Source: Sphingomonas sp. (lineage in GTDB: Bacteria > Pseudomonadota > Alphaproteobacteria > Sphingomonadales > Sphingomonadaceae). From it: DNA of 21,008 nucleotides. Where the stretch lies: NCBI GenBank assembly GCA_025936675.1, contig JAICSX010000039.1, forward strand, positions 1-21,008, written 5' to 3'. The number at the start of each line of letters is the position of its first letter. Position 1 is the first letter of the stretch. Under the pieces are notes generated by a model. That model did not search any database. It had not been told where the DNA came from and saw only the letters and a program-made list of their open reading frames with translations. The translations under genes and the position numbers were made by a program. Positions 1-8,488 of the stretch are shown here, piece after piece.

Positions 1-2
1 CC

Positions 3-236
3 CGCGCAAGCGATGGACCGTGGCGCTCGGCGTTGCCCGCAGGAACGCGTCGTGAGGGCGACGAATGGGTGTTTGAGCTTCCCGCAGCCGGTCCCGAGCC
101 ACTGCTCAAGGCATTGATCGATGGCGGCGCGGGAATCGAGACCCTCGCCATCGAACGGCCTGGACTTCACGATGCTTTCGTCGCGATAGCCGGCAACAGG
201 GCAGCTGCTGAGATGGCTGAGGAGAAACCGCAATGA
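3..236 (+). CDS. ABC transporter ATP-binding protein, C-terminal fragment
   Basis: The reading frame is open to the left edge of the window, so this is only the last 77 or so residues of a longer gene. None of the nucleotide-binding motifs are present in the visible part. The tail contains the phrase ERPGLHDAFVAIAG, which matches the typical ending of ABC-2 type exporter ATPases (usually of the form EPSLEDVFLxLTG, the domain after the ATPase core). Its stop codon overlaps the start of the downstream permease (CAATGATG), so the two are translationally coupled. The call rests on the C-terminal motif plus the adjacent permease. The substrate cannot be told. Confidence 0.75.
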   Translation, partial: RASDGPWRSALPAGTRREGDEWVFELPAAGPEPLLKALIDGGAGIETLAIERPGLHDAFVAIAGNRAAAEMAEEKPQ

Positions 237-1432
237 TGCGCTTCCTTCGCTCCGCCTTCGTCATCGCCCGCCGCGACTTCACCGCGACGGTGCTGTCGAA
301 GACCTTCATCTTCTTCCTATTGGCGCCGCTTTTCCCGGTTGCGATGGGCGGGCTGTTCGGAAGCATCGGAGCGCGGGTCGCAAACCAGACTGAGCGGCCG
401 GTGGTGGCTGTGGTCGCGTCCAAGACTGATTTCAAGAAGCTGTCGGCCGCTCGCAACCAATTGGCCGACGCGATCGGCGACGGGGCTTTGGTCAACATCA
501 TAGGCTACTCGCCCGAAAGGGACCTCGGGTCGCAGGAGAAGAAGCTGCTTGCAAGCCGCAAGCCGCCGGTGCGCGCAGTCCTCAGCGGCGGCCTCGCACA
601 TCCGCGGCTCGTCGGCGCGTTAGGCAGCGATCCTGCGACGGTGGGCCAGCTGAAGCTTCTTATCGCCAATGCGCGGGAAGCGCATACAGAAGAACCGCCC
701 GATATTCCGGTGACCGACGTCCATGTCTCGACGGGATCGCTGCAAGCCGATCGGGCAACGACTGCCTGGATTGCGCAGGCGGCCTTGTTCTTCCTCACCC
801 TGATGCTGTCGACGATGGTCATGTCGCAACTGATCGAGGAGAAATCGAACAAGATCATCGAGGTGATCGCGGCCGCAATGCGGATCGACGCGATGTTCGT
901 CGGCAAGCTGTTCGCAATGCTTGCGGCGTCCGTGCTGGCGCTGTTCGTGTGGATTTCAGCCGGCGCGCTCTTGCTTCAGATGGTGAAGCACGGCGGAGTC
1001 CAGTCGCTGCCAACTCCTGCCGTCGGCTGGCCTGGCTTCCTCGTCCTGGCGGTCATTTATTTCGGCATGAACTATCTGTTGTTCGGGGCCGCTTTCCTGA
1101 TGATCGGAGCCCAGGCATCCACCGCGCGCGAGGTGCAGACGATGTCGCTGCCGGTCACTTTCGCGCAGATGCTGATCTTCGCCTTTGCAGCGACGGCGAT
1201 CAACGGTCTCGATACTCCTCAAGCGTTGGCGGCCGCGGCCTTCCCGCTGTCCTCGCCAATGACGATGCTCGCGCGCGCCGCCGAGCAGCCCGAGTGGTGG
1301 CCGCATCTCGTTGCGATCGTCTGGCAGGCAATTTGGGTGGCGCTGATCCTGCGCTTCGGCGCGAAGCTGTTCCGAAGGACGGTGCTGAAGTCCGGGCCGC
1401 GGCTGCCTTGGTGGCGCTTCGGCCGCGCTTAG
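233..1432 (+). CDS. ABC-2 type transporter permease
   Basis: A 399-residue inner-membrane protein with the ABC-2 permease layout. There is one N-terminal membrane segment (about residues 25-46), then a large extracytoplasmic domain (about 47-175), then a C-terminal cluster of about five hydrophobic segments (about 180-201, 226-248, 268-293, 300-325 and 350-375). This is the topology of NatB/YhaP-like exporter permeases, which pair with a separate ATPase, here the gene ending four bases into this one. The start at 233 (ATGATG) sits in the ATPase stop region and is preceded by GAGGAGAAA. The gene ends in a short convergent overlap with the next gene on the other strand. Transported substrate is unknown. 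An exporter of peptides, lipids or drugs, or Na+ efflux as in NatAB, is possible but not shown. Confidence 0.85.
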   Translation: MMRFLRSAFVIARRDFTATVLSKTFIFFLLAPLFPVAMGGLFGSIGARVANQTERPVVAVVASKTDFKKLSAARNQLADAIGDGALVNIIGYSPERDLGSQEKKLLASRKPPVRAVLSGGLAHPRLVGALGSDPATVGQLKLLIANAREAHTEEPPDIPVTDVHVSTGSLQADRATTAWIAQAALFFLTLMLSTMVMSQLIEEKSNKIIEVIAAAMRIDAMFVGKLFAMLAASVLALFVWISAGALLLQMVKHGGVQSLPTPAVGWPGFLVLAVIYFGMNYLLFGAAFLMIGAQASTAREVQTMSLPVTFAQMLIFAFAATAINGLDTPQALAAAAFPLSSPMTMLARAAEQPEWWPHLVAIVWQAIWVALILRFGAKLFRRTVLKSGPRLPWWRFGRA

Positions 1433-2169
1433 CCGATCGCCTCGCGCGCCATCTCCGTCAGCTTTGCCATCAGCGCGCGGTGCGGGAAGGGCCCGTGGCT
1501 GATTCGTGCGACACCGACGTCGGCCCACACCTTTTTGTCCGGCGCTCCGGGGAAAGCGATCACGTTGAGCGGCAGCGGCACTTCGCGGACGACCCGCTCG
1601 ATCTGCTTCGGATCTGACAGGCGCGGCACGAAGAATCCGCTCGCTCCCGCGCCGGCGTATGCCTTCCCGCGCTCGACCACCCGGTCGATCAAGGCGTCAT
1701 CGTAGGTCTGCGTCTTCAGAAATAGGTCGGTCCGCGCATTGATGTAGAAATCGTCGCCGACTGCATTCCGGATCGCGTCGATTCTCCGCACTTGAAGGTC
1801 GAGAGGATGAAGGCCTTCGCCGCCAACCACCTGGTCCTCGAAATTGCAGCCCACGGCGCCGGTCTCTTTCAGCTGGGCGAGATTGGCCGCGCCCTCCTCG
1901 AGGTCCACCGAGTAGGCCCCCTCGAAATCGACGGTGAGCGGCAGCTCAGTCGAGCTGGCGATCCGCGCCGCATTGGCGAAGACATATTCAAGCGGCACAT
2001 GCTCGGCGTCTCCGAAGCCCGAAGCGTCACCCACCGGATGGCTGCCGGTCGCCAACGCTTTCGCCCCTGCCGCGACCACCGCCTGCGCGCTGCCGACATC
2101 CCAGATATTGTAGAGAATGACCGGATCGCCTGGGACGTGAAGCCCCGCGAATGTTTCGAACTTGCTCAT
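1429..2169 (-). CDS. isocitrate lyase/PEP mutase superfamily protein
   Basis: A 246-residue TIM-barrel enzyme of the isocitrate lyase/phosphoenolpyruvate mutase superfamily. The N-terminal strand (ILYNIWDVGSAQ, residues 18-29), the ATGSHPVGDASGF segment (40-52), the metal-binding acidic strand (VDFEGAY, 80-86) and NFEDQ (109-113) are typical. The lid segment after E111-D112 reads QVVGGEGLHPLD. It therefore has neither the isocitrate lyase KKCGH signature nor the PEP mutase DKxxxKxNS signature, so the reaction (C-C or P-C bond chemistry on a 2-oxoacid) cannot be assigned. The start is supported by AAGGAG at 2181-2186 (minus strand), 11 bases upstream. It is divergent from phoR across a 143-bp gap and converges with the permease. 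It is probably a single-gene transcript. Confidence 0.85.
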   Translation of the reverse strand: MSKFETFAGLHVPGDPVILYNIWDVGSAQAVVAAGAKALATGSHPVGDASGFGDAEHVPLEYVFANAARIASSTELPLTVDFEGAYSVDLEEGAANLAQLKETGAVGCNFEDQVVGGEGLHPLDLQVRRIDAIRNAVGDDFYINARTDLFLKTQTYDDALIDRVVERGKAYAGAGASGFFVPRLSDPKQIERVVREVPLPLNVIAFPGAPDKKVWADVGVARISHGPFPHRALMAKLTEMAREAIG

Positions 2170-2312
2170 GAACGTTCGAGCTCCTTTTCAACCGGCCATT
2201 TGCGCCAAACATCCGGCTCACGCTCGCAAATTCTCCCGTCCCGAGCACAAGCACAGCTTATCGGCGGCCCCGCTGGCGCCATTCTGCGTGAGGCACTAGA
2301 ATCCGCAAGCTC
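2170..2312. other. divergent intergenic region, PEP-mutase-like gene / phoR
   Basis: These 143 bp separate two divergent start codons, so promoters for both genes should lie here. I see a ribosome binding site for the minus-strand gene (2181-2186) but no convincing Pho box or sigma-70 elements. The phoR frame is closed by TGA at 2289-2291, so phoR must start at 2313. Confidence 0.5.
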
Positions 2313-3329
2313 ATGTCAGACCAAATTATCGACACGCCGATTCTGATCGAGGCACTTTCGGAAGCAGCCCTCATCACCTTTGAGTGGCGGATCGTGTCGG
2401 CCAATGCAGCGTCGCGCGCCTTGCTCGGTCCCAATCTCGAAGGCGCGGCTTTGGACGCCGTAATCTCTCATCCTGCAGCGCTCGAAGCACTGGAGCGCTG
2501 CGGCAGCGCTGACGACGAGGAAGTCGAGCTCACCGGTCTCGACGGCTCCCGCCGCTCTTGGCTGATGCGTACCGCAAGGCTGGCGAACGGAGCTTGCCTT
2601 GTCCGCTTCGTCGACCGCAGTGAAGCGCGGGCCGCCGAGCAGATGCGCGTCGATTTCGTCGCCAATGCCAGCCACGAGCTGCGCACGCCGCTCTCGACCC
2701 TGATCGGCTACACGGAAACGCTCCGCGAACGCACCGAGGAGATCGATCCCGAGACGCGCGAACGTTTCCTCTCGGTTGTCCATGACGAAGCGAGGCGCAT
2801 GCAGCGCGTAGTCGAGGACTTGATTTCACTGTCGCGTATCGAGGCCGAGAAATTCACCGAGCCGACCGAGGCCGTGCTGCTCGAGCCGGTGATCGAACAT
2901 GTGATCGGCAGCGCGCGCCGTGTCGCAGACGAACGTGGATCAAGCCTGATTCCGAAAATTGCCGAGGACCTGCCGACAATTGCGGCTGACCGTAGCCAAA
3001 TCCTTCAGCTTCTCGACAATCTGGTGATGAATGCTCTCCGCTACGGCGAGCCCGGGACTCCGGTCACCATTTCCGCGCATGGGGAGGGCGCAATGGTGCA
3101 TCTTTCGGTCAGGGACGAGGGCGAAGGCATCGCTCCGGAGCATATCGCGCGCGTCACCGAGCGCTTCTACCGGATCGACACCAGCCGCAGCAGGTCGCTC
3201 GGAGGAACCGGCCTCGGCCTCTCGATTGTCAAGCATATCGTCGAGCGCCATCGCGGCCGTCTCAACATCGAGAGCGAAGTCGGTAAGGGGACCTGCGTCC
3301 ATGTACTCCTTCCGGTCGAGGTTTCATAA
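2313..3329 (+). CDS. phoR: phosphate regulon sensor histidine kinase PhoR
   Basis: A 338-residue histidine kinase that phosphorylates and dephosphorylates PhoB according to phosphate supply. A short PAS-like domain occupies about residues 10-105. The HisKA H-box (FVANASHELRTPLSTLIGY) has the phospho-accepting H121. The HATPase domain follows, with N-box (LLDNLVMNALRYGE), G1 (DEGEGI), F-box (ERFYRID) and G2 (GGTGLGLSIVKHIV). The match to PhoR rests on these motifs plus the downstream phoB and pst genes. Unusually, no transmembrane segment is present. An in-frame stop at 2289-2291 excludes a longer N-terminus, so the protein is predicted to be cytosolic or attached via partners such as PhoU/PstB. 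No strong ribosome binding site is visible before the ATG. The end of the gene carries the Pho box serving phoB. Confidence 0.92.
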   Translation: MSDQIIDTPILIEALSEAALITFEWRIVSANAASRALLGPNLEGAALDAVISHPAALEALERCGSADDEEVELTGLDGSRRSWLMRTARLANGACLVRFVDRSEARAAEQMRVDFVANASHELRTPLSTLIGYTETLRERTEEIDPETRERFLSVVHDEARRMQRVVEDLISLSRIEAEKFTEPTEAVLLEPVIEHVIGSARRVADERGSSLIPKIAEDLPTIAADRSQILQLLDNLVMNALRYGEPGTPVTISAHGEGAMVHLSVRDEGEGIAPEHIARVTERFYRIDTSRSRSLGGTGLGLSIVKHIVERHRGRLNIESEVGKGTCVHVLLPVEVS

Positions 3330-3343
3330 AAGTGTCACGGAGG
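3321..3343 (+). promoter_or_regulatory. Pho box upstream of phoB
   Basis: GTTTCATAAAAGTGTCAC at 3321-3338 matches the classical E. coli PhoB site CTGTCATAAAACTGTCAC at 15 of 18 positions. It reads as two 11-bp direct repeats (TTTCATAAAAG at 3322-3332 and TGTCACGGAGG at 3333-3343). It overlaps the phoR stop codon (TAA 3327-3329). It lies just upstream of phoB, implying a separate autoregulated phoB transcript in addition to read-through from phoR. Confidence 0.75.
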
Positions 3344-3363
3344 CTCGGTAGGACGGGATTGCC

Positions 3364-4056
3364 GTGACCAAGCCGTTGCTCCTGCTCGTCGAAGACGATC
3401 GAGCCCTCGCCGACCTGCTAACATGGCATTTCACGCGCGAAGGCTATGAAATCGTCCGCACGGCGGACGGCGACGAGGCGCTTGTGCTCGCCGACGAGCG
3501 GACGCCTGACCTCGTGATCCTCGACTGGATGATCGAGGGCGTCACCGGGATCGAGGTCTGCCGGCGGCTCCGCCGCAGGAGCTCGACGGCGCAAGTGCCC
3601 ATCATCATGCTGACCGCGCGCGGGGAGGAGAGCGATCGGATCCGCGGGCTCGAGACCGGTGCCGATGATTATGTGACCAAGCCGTTCAGCCCGCGCGAGC
3701 TGATCGCCCGCGTCGGCGCGGTCCTGCGTCGAATCCGCCCGGCCCTTGCCGGCGAGCAACTGGTATTCGGCGACATCGAGATGGATGTCGAAGCGCACCG
3801 GGTTCGGCGCGCCGGAAAAGCCATCCAGCTCGGCCCAACAGAGTTCCGTCTTCTTCGCCATTTCATGGAGCACCCGGCGCGCGTCTTCTCTCGCGAGCGT
3901 CTTCTCGACGCGGTCTGGAGCCACGACCCCGACATCGACCTGCGCACCGTCGACGTCCACGTTCGCCGCTTGCGCCAGTCGCTCAACGCCGGCGGTCAAC
4001 CGGATGTCATCCGGACGGTCCGCTCGGCCGGCTACTCGCTCGACGCCCAAGCCTGA
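3364..4056 (+). CDS. phoB: phosphate regulon response regulator PhoB
   Basis: A 230-residue OmpR/PhoB-family regulator that binds Pho boxes once phosphorylated by PhoR. The receiver domain (about 1-120) has the acidic pair ED-D (residues 10-12), phospho-acceptor D54 (ILDWM), the switch Thr in MLTARGEE and the conserved Lys in DDYVTKPFSPREL. The winged-helix domain (about 130-228) has LGPTEFRLLRHFMEHP and the recognition region VDVHVRRLRQSL, followed by IRTVRSAGYSL. GTG is chosen as start because AGGAC lies about 9 bases upstream and the protein then begins with the usual short strand. A Pho box precedes it and another follows between its stop and pstS. Confidence 0.95.
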   Translation: MTKPLLLLVEDDRALADLLTWHFTREGYEIVRTADGDEALVLADERTPDLVILDWMIEGVTGIEVCRRLRRRSSTAQVPIIMLTARGEESDRIRGLETGADDYVTKPFSPRELIARVGAVLRRIRPALAGEQLVFGDIEMDVEAHRVRRAGKAIQLGPTEFRLLRHFMEHPARVFSRERLLDAVWSHDPDIDLRTVDVHVRRLRQSLNAGGQPDVIRTVRSAGYSLDAQA

Positions 4057-4060
4057 GTGC

Positions 4061-4099
4061 ATGTCATAAAAGTGAAATAGGCCTGTCATTTGGCAGTCG
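4061..4099 (+). promoter_or_regulatory. tandem Pho box upstream of pstS
   Basis: Successive 11-bp units read TGTCATAAAAG (4062-4072), TGAAATAGGCC (4073-4083) and TGTCATTTGGC (4084-4094), then AGTCG. Two perfect TGTCAT half-sites are spaced by exactly 22 bp, the periodicity expected for head-to-tail PhoB dimers. The 11-mer TCATAAAAGTG (4064-4074) is identical to the one in the phoB site (3324-3334). The array sits 5 bases after the phoB stop and 45 bases before the pstS start, suiting PhoB-dependent activation of the pst operon. Confidence 0.85.
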
Positions 4100-4143
4100 C
4101 GCCACCGTCGTAGCACGCCTCCAGAATATCCACGGAGGAAGGT

Positions 4144-5187
4144 GTGAAAGCGATAACCCTGGCTGTTGCGGCGACCGCGCTGGCGACGGGCGCGTGCGGC
4201 TCCAACAGCGACAGCCAATCGAAGCAGGCGGCGGGCTCCGCGCAACAGGTCACCGGCGCCGGCTCAACCTTTGTCTATCCTGTGCTCTCCGCCTGGGCTG
4301 CCGATTACCAGAAGGATTCAGGGATCGGCATCAATTACCAATCGATCGGTTCCGGCGCCGGCATTTCGCAGGTGAAGGCGGGCACCGTCGATTTTGGAGC
4401 AACCGACCAGCCGCTTGCCAGCAATGAGCTCGCGCAGTCCAACCTGGCTCAGTTCCCGATCGTTGTCGGCGGGATTGTGGCCGTCGTGAATGTATCGGGC
4501 CTCAGCTCGGGTCAGCTCAAGCTTACCGGACCGCTGCTCGCCGACATTTACGCGGGCAAGGTAAAGAGCTGGAACGACCCGGCCATCATCAAGCTTAACG
4601 CGGGCGTGAAGCTGCCGAATTCGAACATCACAGTCGTTCACCGTTCCGATGGTTCGGGCACGACGTTCAACTTTACCCACTATCTCGCGCAGGTGAGTTC
4701 TACGTGGAAGAGCGGCCCTGGCGAAGGGAAGACGGTCTCCTGGCCGACCGGCGTGGGCGGCAAGGGCAATGAGGGCGTTGCCGGTTACGTGAAGCAGATC
4801 CCAAACTCGATCGGCTATGTCGAATATGCCTATGTCGTCCAAAACAAGATGACCTACGCGCAGCTGCAGAATGCAGCAGGGACATTCGTCAGTCCGAGCG
4901 CCGATAGTTTCTCCGCCGCAGCTGCCAACGCCGACTGGGGAGCGGCCAAGGACTTCAACTTGGTGATGACGAACGCGCCGGGAGCGAATGCATACCCGAT
5001 CACGGCGACGACCTTCATCCTGATGCCCCGGCAACCGAAGGACAAAGCGAAGTCGGGCGCGGCGCTGAAGTTCTTCAAATATGCGCTCAAGAAGGGCCAG
5101 CAGCAGGCGAAGAGCCTCGATTATGTGCCGCTCCCCGACACGCTGGTGAATCAGATCGAGACGTACATCGGCGCCACGATCAAGTGA
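4144..5187 (+). CDS. pstS: phosphate ABC transporter substrate-binding lipoprotein PstS
   Basis: A 347-residue periplasmic phosphate-binding protein. Residues 1-17 are a short hydrophobic signal ending at Cys18 (ALATGAC), which reads as a slightly atypical lipobox, followed by a Ser/Gln-rich tether. Mature hallmarks are TGAGSTFVYP (37-46), the GATDQPL phosphate loop (85-91) and the ligand segment RSDGSGTTF (167-175). The start is GTG, with GGAGG at 4134-4138 giving good spacing. It is the first gene of the pst operon behind a tandem Pho box, and its stop overlaps the pstC start (GTGA). A paralogue lies at 8539-9552 on the other strand. The lipoprotein assignment is inferred from the lipobox alone. 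Confidence 0.95.
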   Translation: MKAITLAVAATALATGACGSNSDSQSKQAAGSAQQVTGAGSTFVYPVLSAWAADYQKDSGIGINYQSIGSGAGISQVKAGTVDFGATDQPLASNELAQSNLAQFPIVVGGIVAVVNVSGLSSGQLKLTGPLLADIYAGKVKSWNDPAIIKLNAGVKLPNSNITVVHRSDGSGTTFNFTHYLAQVSSTWKSGPGEGKTVSWPTGVGGKGNEGVAGYVKQIPNSIGYVEYAYVVQNKMTYAQLQNAAGTFVSPSADSFSAAAANADWGAAKDFNLVMTNAPGANAYPITATTFILMPRQPKDKAKSGAALKFFKYALKKGQQQAKSLDYVPLPDTLVNQIETYIGATIK

Positions 5188-6143
5188 GCTCTCCCCCTCA
5201 AGCGGCGTCGAGGAGCGGCGCCGGCGCTGACCGGCTGTTCCGGCTGGTCACTGCCGGCGCTGCATGGCTGGTACTGATCCTGCTCGGAGGCGCTGCGGCA
5301 TCCATGGCGTGGGGAGGCAGGCTTGCCTTTGAAACGTTCGGCTGGCGTTTCATCATCGATCGCGACTGGGACGCAGTCGGCGGCCATTTCGGAGCGCTGG
5401 TGCCGATCTACGGCACGCTGGTCACTTCGATCCTGGCACTCATCATCGCGGTTCCAGTTAGCATCGGGATTGCGCTGTTCCTAACCGATATCGCACCGCG
5501 TCGACTTCGAGCGCCTATCGCGGTTGCGATCGAGCTACTTGCCGCCATCCCGAGCATCATCTTCGGGATGTGGGGGCTGTTCGTCCTTGCACCGTTCGTG
5601 GCCGCCCACGTGGAGCCGTGGCTCACCGAACATATCGGCTCACTACCCATTGTCGGGCCACTCTTCTCAGGTCCGCCGATCGGGATTGGCTTGCTCACGG
5701 CATCGCTCGTGCTCGCAATCATGATCCTTCCGTTCATCTCTGCGGTCGCTCGCGACGTATTCAACGCCGTTCCACCCGCGCTCAAGGAAGCAGGTGTCGC
5801 GCTTGGATCGACAAGGTGGGAAATCCTCAGCCGGGTGACCCTGCCGTACACGCGTTCGGCGATCATTGGCGCAATCTTCCTTGGCCTCGGGCGAGCGCTC
5901 GGCGAGACGATGGCGGTGACGTTCGTGCTGGGCAACGCGCACGACCTTTCCGCCTCGTTGCTGATGCCGAGCAACTCGATTGCCGCGGCGATCGCCAACG
6001 AGTTCACGGAGGCCGATACCGATCTTTATCGCTCGTCGCTGATCGCGCTTGCCTGCCTCCTGTTCATCGTCACCTTCCTCGTTCTCAGTGCCGCCAAGCT
6101 GATGCTGATGCGCATCGGCCGCGCTCATGGGAGGACGCACTGA
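5184..6143 (+). CDS. pstC: phosphate ABC transporter permease PstC
   Basis: A 319-residue inner-membrane permease that forms the phosphate channel with PstA. Hydrophobic segments are visible near residues 17-45, 72-98, 110-135, 165-192, 225-245 and 285-312. The cytoplasmic coupling loop is of the form [20 protein letters not shown], with [11 protein letters not shown] after it, which is diagnostic for PstC/PstA contacts to PstB. The GTG start overlaps the pstS stop by four bases, and the stop overlaps the pstA ATG (TGATG), so the genes are translationally coupled. Length is normal for the family. Confidence 0.95.
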   Translation: MSSPPQAASRSGAGADRLFRLVTAGAAWLVLILLGGAAASMAWGGRLAFETFGWRFIIDRDWDAVGGHFGALVPIYGTLVTSILALIIAVPVSIGIALFLTDIAPRRLRAPIAVAIELLAAIPSIIFGMWGLFVLAPFVAAHVEPWLTEHIGSLPIVGPLFSGPPIGIGLLTASLVLAIMILPFISAVARDVFNAVPPALKEAGVALGSTRWEILSRVTLPYTRSAIIGAIFLGLGRALGETMAVTFVLGNAHDLSASLLMPSNSIAAAIANEFTEADTDLYRSSLIALACLLFIVTFLVLSAAKLMLMRIGRAHGRTH

Positions 6144-6973
6144 TGCCGCTCAGGCGAAGGTTGGCGGACCTCACCGCGCTATTATTCGCAACGGGAGCGA
6201 CTTTGTTCGGCCTCACCTGGCTGGCGTGGATCCTGTGGACGACGTTCGCGCGGGGCGCCGCCGCGCTTTCGATCTCGCTCTTCACCGAGATGACTCCGCC
6301 GCCGGGAGCGAGCGGGGGCTTGCTCAATGCCTTTTACGGGAGCGCAGTCATGGTCCTGCTTGCGCTAATCGTCGGTACCCCGCTCGGAATCGCGGCGGGC
6401 ACCTATTTGGCCGAGCATGGCCGCCACTCGCGCCTCGCGGCCGCGGTGGGGTTTATCAACGACGTCCTCTTGAGCGCCCCGTCAATCGTCATTGGCCTGT
6501 TCGTCTATCAGCTGGTGGTCCGTCCTTCAGGGCACTTCTCCGGATATGCGGGAGCAGTGGCCTTGGCGATGATCCTCCTGCCTATCGTCGTGAGGACCAC
6601 CGATGAGGCGCTGCGCCTGGTCCCCAACCAGATGCGCGAGGCCGCATTCTCGCTCGGCCTTCCAGCTTCCCGCGTCACCTCGCAGATAATCTACAAAGCC
6701 GCGCTCAGTGGCATTGTCACCGGCGTGCTGCTCGGTCTCGCGCGGATCGCCGGAGAGACCGCGCCGCTGCTGTTCACTGCGCTCAACAACCAGTTCTGGA
6801 ACGCGAACATCGCGCAGCCGCTCGCGAACGTGCCAGTGGTCATCTTCCAATATGCGATGAGCCCCTATGACGAATGGCACGCACTAGCATGGGCGGGAGC
6901 CCTCGCCCTTACCGTCTTCGTGCTCGGCCTCAATCTTGGAATTCGTTTCTTCACTCGTCGGGGAAGCAGATGA
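6143..6973 (+). CDS. pstA: phosphate ABC transporter permease PstA
   Basis: A 276-residue partner of PstC. About six membrane segments are visible, beginning near residues 12-35 ([17 protein letters not shown]) and 65-92. The coupling loop [20 protein letters not shown] and the [15 protein letters not shown] motif are typical of PstA. I place the start at the ATG overlapping the pstC stop. The same frame remains open upstream into pstC, but that extension is not membrane-like and overlaps pstC. The stop overlaps the pstB ATG (ATGA). Confidence 0.95.
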   Translation: MPLRRRLADLTALLFATGATLFGLTWLAWILWTTFARGAAALSISLFTEMTPPPGASGGLLNAFYGSAVMVLLALIVGTPLGIAAGTYLAEHGRHSRLAAAVGFINDVLLSAPSIVIGLFVYQLVVRPSGHFSGYAGAVALAMILLPIVVRTTDEALRLVPNQMREAAFSLGLPASRVTSQIIYKAALSGIVTGVLLGLARIAGETAPLLFTALNNQFWNANIAQPLANVPVVIFQYAMSPYDEWHALAWAGALALTVFVLGLNLGIRFFTRRGSR

Positions 6974-7773
6974 TCGACATGCTCGAACGCGAGGAGCGCG
7001 CCCGAATGATCGTCGAGGGGCCGCCCAAGATCGACATTCGAGAGCTCGACTTCTTTTACGGAAAAACGCGCGCTCTCAAATGCGTTGACCTGGCGGTGCC
7101 CGAACATTCGGTGACTGCGATCATCGGGCCATCCGGCTGTGGCAAATCGACGCTGCTGCGCACGATCAATCGAATTTACGAGCTTTATCCCGATCAGCGC
7201 GCCGTAGGCGAGATCGTCATTGATGGCAGCAACGTCCTCGACCGAAGCCAATCGCTTTCGACTCTTCGCCGCTGTGTCGGAATGGTGTTCCAGAAGCCGA
7301 CACCGTTTGCGACCAGCATCCGCAAGAACGTGTCGTTCGCACTGTCCTATTACGAGCGCTTGCCCAAGTCGGAGCTCGCAGACCGCGTGGAAGATGCACT
7401 CAGGCAGTCGGCTCTCTGGGACGAGGTGAAGGACAAGCTCGATGCCAGCGCCCTTTCGCTTTCGGGCGGACAGCAGCAGCGGCTGTGCATTGCAAGGACG
7501 CTGGCCGTCCGGCCCGAGGTAATCCTGCTCGACGAGCCGACGTCCGCGCTCGACCCAATCTCGACCGCGAAGATCGAGGAACTAATCCACGAGCTTCGGC
7601 AGCGGTTCACCATCGTCATCGTCACGCACAACATGCAGCAGGCTGCCCGAATCTCGCAGCGCACGGCCTTCTTTCATCTGGGCGAGCTGATCGAAGTTGG
7701 CGACACGTCGCAGATCTTCACCAATCCGCACGTCCAGCGGACGCAGGACTATATCACCGGCCGCTACGGCTGA
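6970..7773 (+). CDS. pstB: phosphate ABC transporter ATP-binding protein PstB
   Basis: The 267-residue ATPase that powers PstCA. It has Walker [10 protein letters not shown] (53-61), Q-loop VFQKPTPF (106-113), signature LSGGQQQR (164-171), Walker [14 protein letters not shown] (184-196) and switch H220 in VTHNMQQA. The sequence KPTPF after the Q-loop and the NxxYELYP segment are PstB-type. The start at 6970 is taken from the ATGA overlap with pstA. An internal ATG at 7006, preceded by GAGGAG, is a possible alternative that would give a usual PstB length. In-frame codons upstream of 6970 belong to pstA. Confidence 0.95.
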   Translation: MIDMLEREERARMIVEGPPKIDIRELDFFYGKTRALKCVDLAVPEHSVTAIIGPSGCGKSTLLRTINRIYELYPDQRAVGEIVIDGSNVLDRSQSLSTLRRCVGMVFQKPTPFATSIRKNVSFALSYYERLPKSELADRVEDALRQSALWDEVKDKLDASALSLSGGQQQRLCIARTLAVRPEVILLDEPTSALDPISTAKIEELIHELRQRFTIVIVTHNMQQAARISQRTAFFHLGELIEVGDTSQIFTNPHVQRTQDYITGRYG

Positions 7774-7786
7774 TCGGAGCAAACCC

Positions 7787-8467
7787 ATGCAGCAAATGCA
7801 CGGACATACATTGAAGGCATTCGACAGGGACCTCGCGGAGTTGCGTGGCCTGATCAGCGACATGGGCTCATTTGCCGAGGCCGCGATCGAGGAAGCGATG
7901 CGCTGCCTGGTCGAGCATGATGTCGATGCGGCGCGCGAATTGGTTGAAGCCGATGTCCAGCTCGACGAGCTGGAGGCGGAAGCCGAGCGTCGCGTCCTTG
8001 AGCTCATCGCGCTGCGCGCTCCGATGGCGGACGACCTGCGGGATGCGATCGCAGCCCTGAAGATGGCTGGCGTTGTCGAGCGGATCGGGGATTATGCGAA
8101 GAACATCGCGCGCCGTGTTCGAAGGCTTCCGGCGAAGCGCGAGATCGAGCCTTTGTCGCTACTTCCGGAGATGGCGAAAATCGCATCGGGCATGGTCCAC
8201 GATGTGCTTTCCGCATTCATCGACCGCGACCCCGACAAAGCGCGTGCGGTTTGCCAGCGAGACGACGCTCTCGACGATTTCTACGAGAGCATTTTCCGGA
8301 CACTGCTTACGTACATGATGGAGGACCCGCAGAACATCGGTCCATCCACGACTCTTCTGTTCGTCGCGAAGAACCTGGAGCGCATCGGCGACCACGCCAC
8401 CAACATTGCGGAGATGGTCTATTTCGCGGCAACTGGCGAGCGGTTGGCGGAATCCGACGAAGCCTAA
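7787..8467 (+). CDS. phoU: phosphate transport and signalling regulator PhoU
   Basis: A 226-residue, almost entirely helical protein that connects the Pst transporter to PhoR and turns the Pho response off when phosphate is plentiful. Two three-helix PhoU repeats are visible. Repeat one has the metal-binding type motif ALKMAGVVERIGDYAKNIARR. Repeat two has the matching LLFVAKNLERIGDHATNIAE. The first ATG after pstB with a site (CGGAGC at 7775-7780) is taken as the start. The same frame is open a little upstream but inside pstB. It ends the pst operon and is followed by a strong hairpin. Confidence 0.95.
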   Translation: MQQMHGHTLKAFDRDLAELRGLISDMGSFAEAAIEEAMRCLVEHDVDAARELVEADVQLDELEAEAERRVLELIALRAPMADDLRDAIAALKMAGVVERIGDYAKNIARRVRRLPAKREIEPLSLLPEMAKIASGMVHDVLSAFIDRDPDKARAVCQRDDALDDFYESIFRTLLTYMMEDPQNIGPSTTLLFVAKNLERIGDHATNIAEMVYFAATGERLAESDEA

Positions 8468-8488
8468 TCGTTAGGCGGCATACGAGAG

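Noticed and set aside
3418..4245. A 275-residue minus-strand frame opposite phoB
   Set aside because: It is a high-GC shadow frame of phoB, rich in Arg/Asp/Ala and without motifs.
5570..6142. In-frame extension of pstA back into pstC, which would give a 467-residue protein
   Set aside because: The extension is Arg-rich and non-hydrophobic and fully overlaps pstC in another frame. The ATG at 6143 gives a normal PstA with the stop/start overlap seen across the operon.
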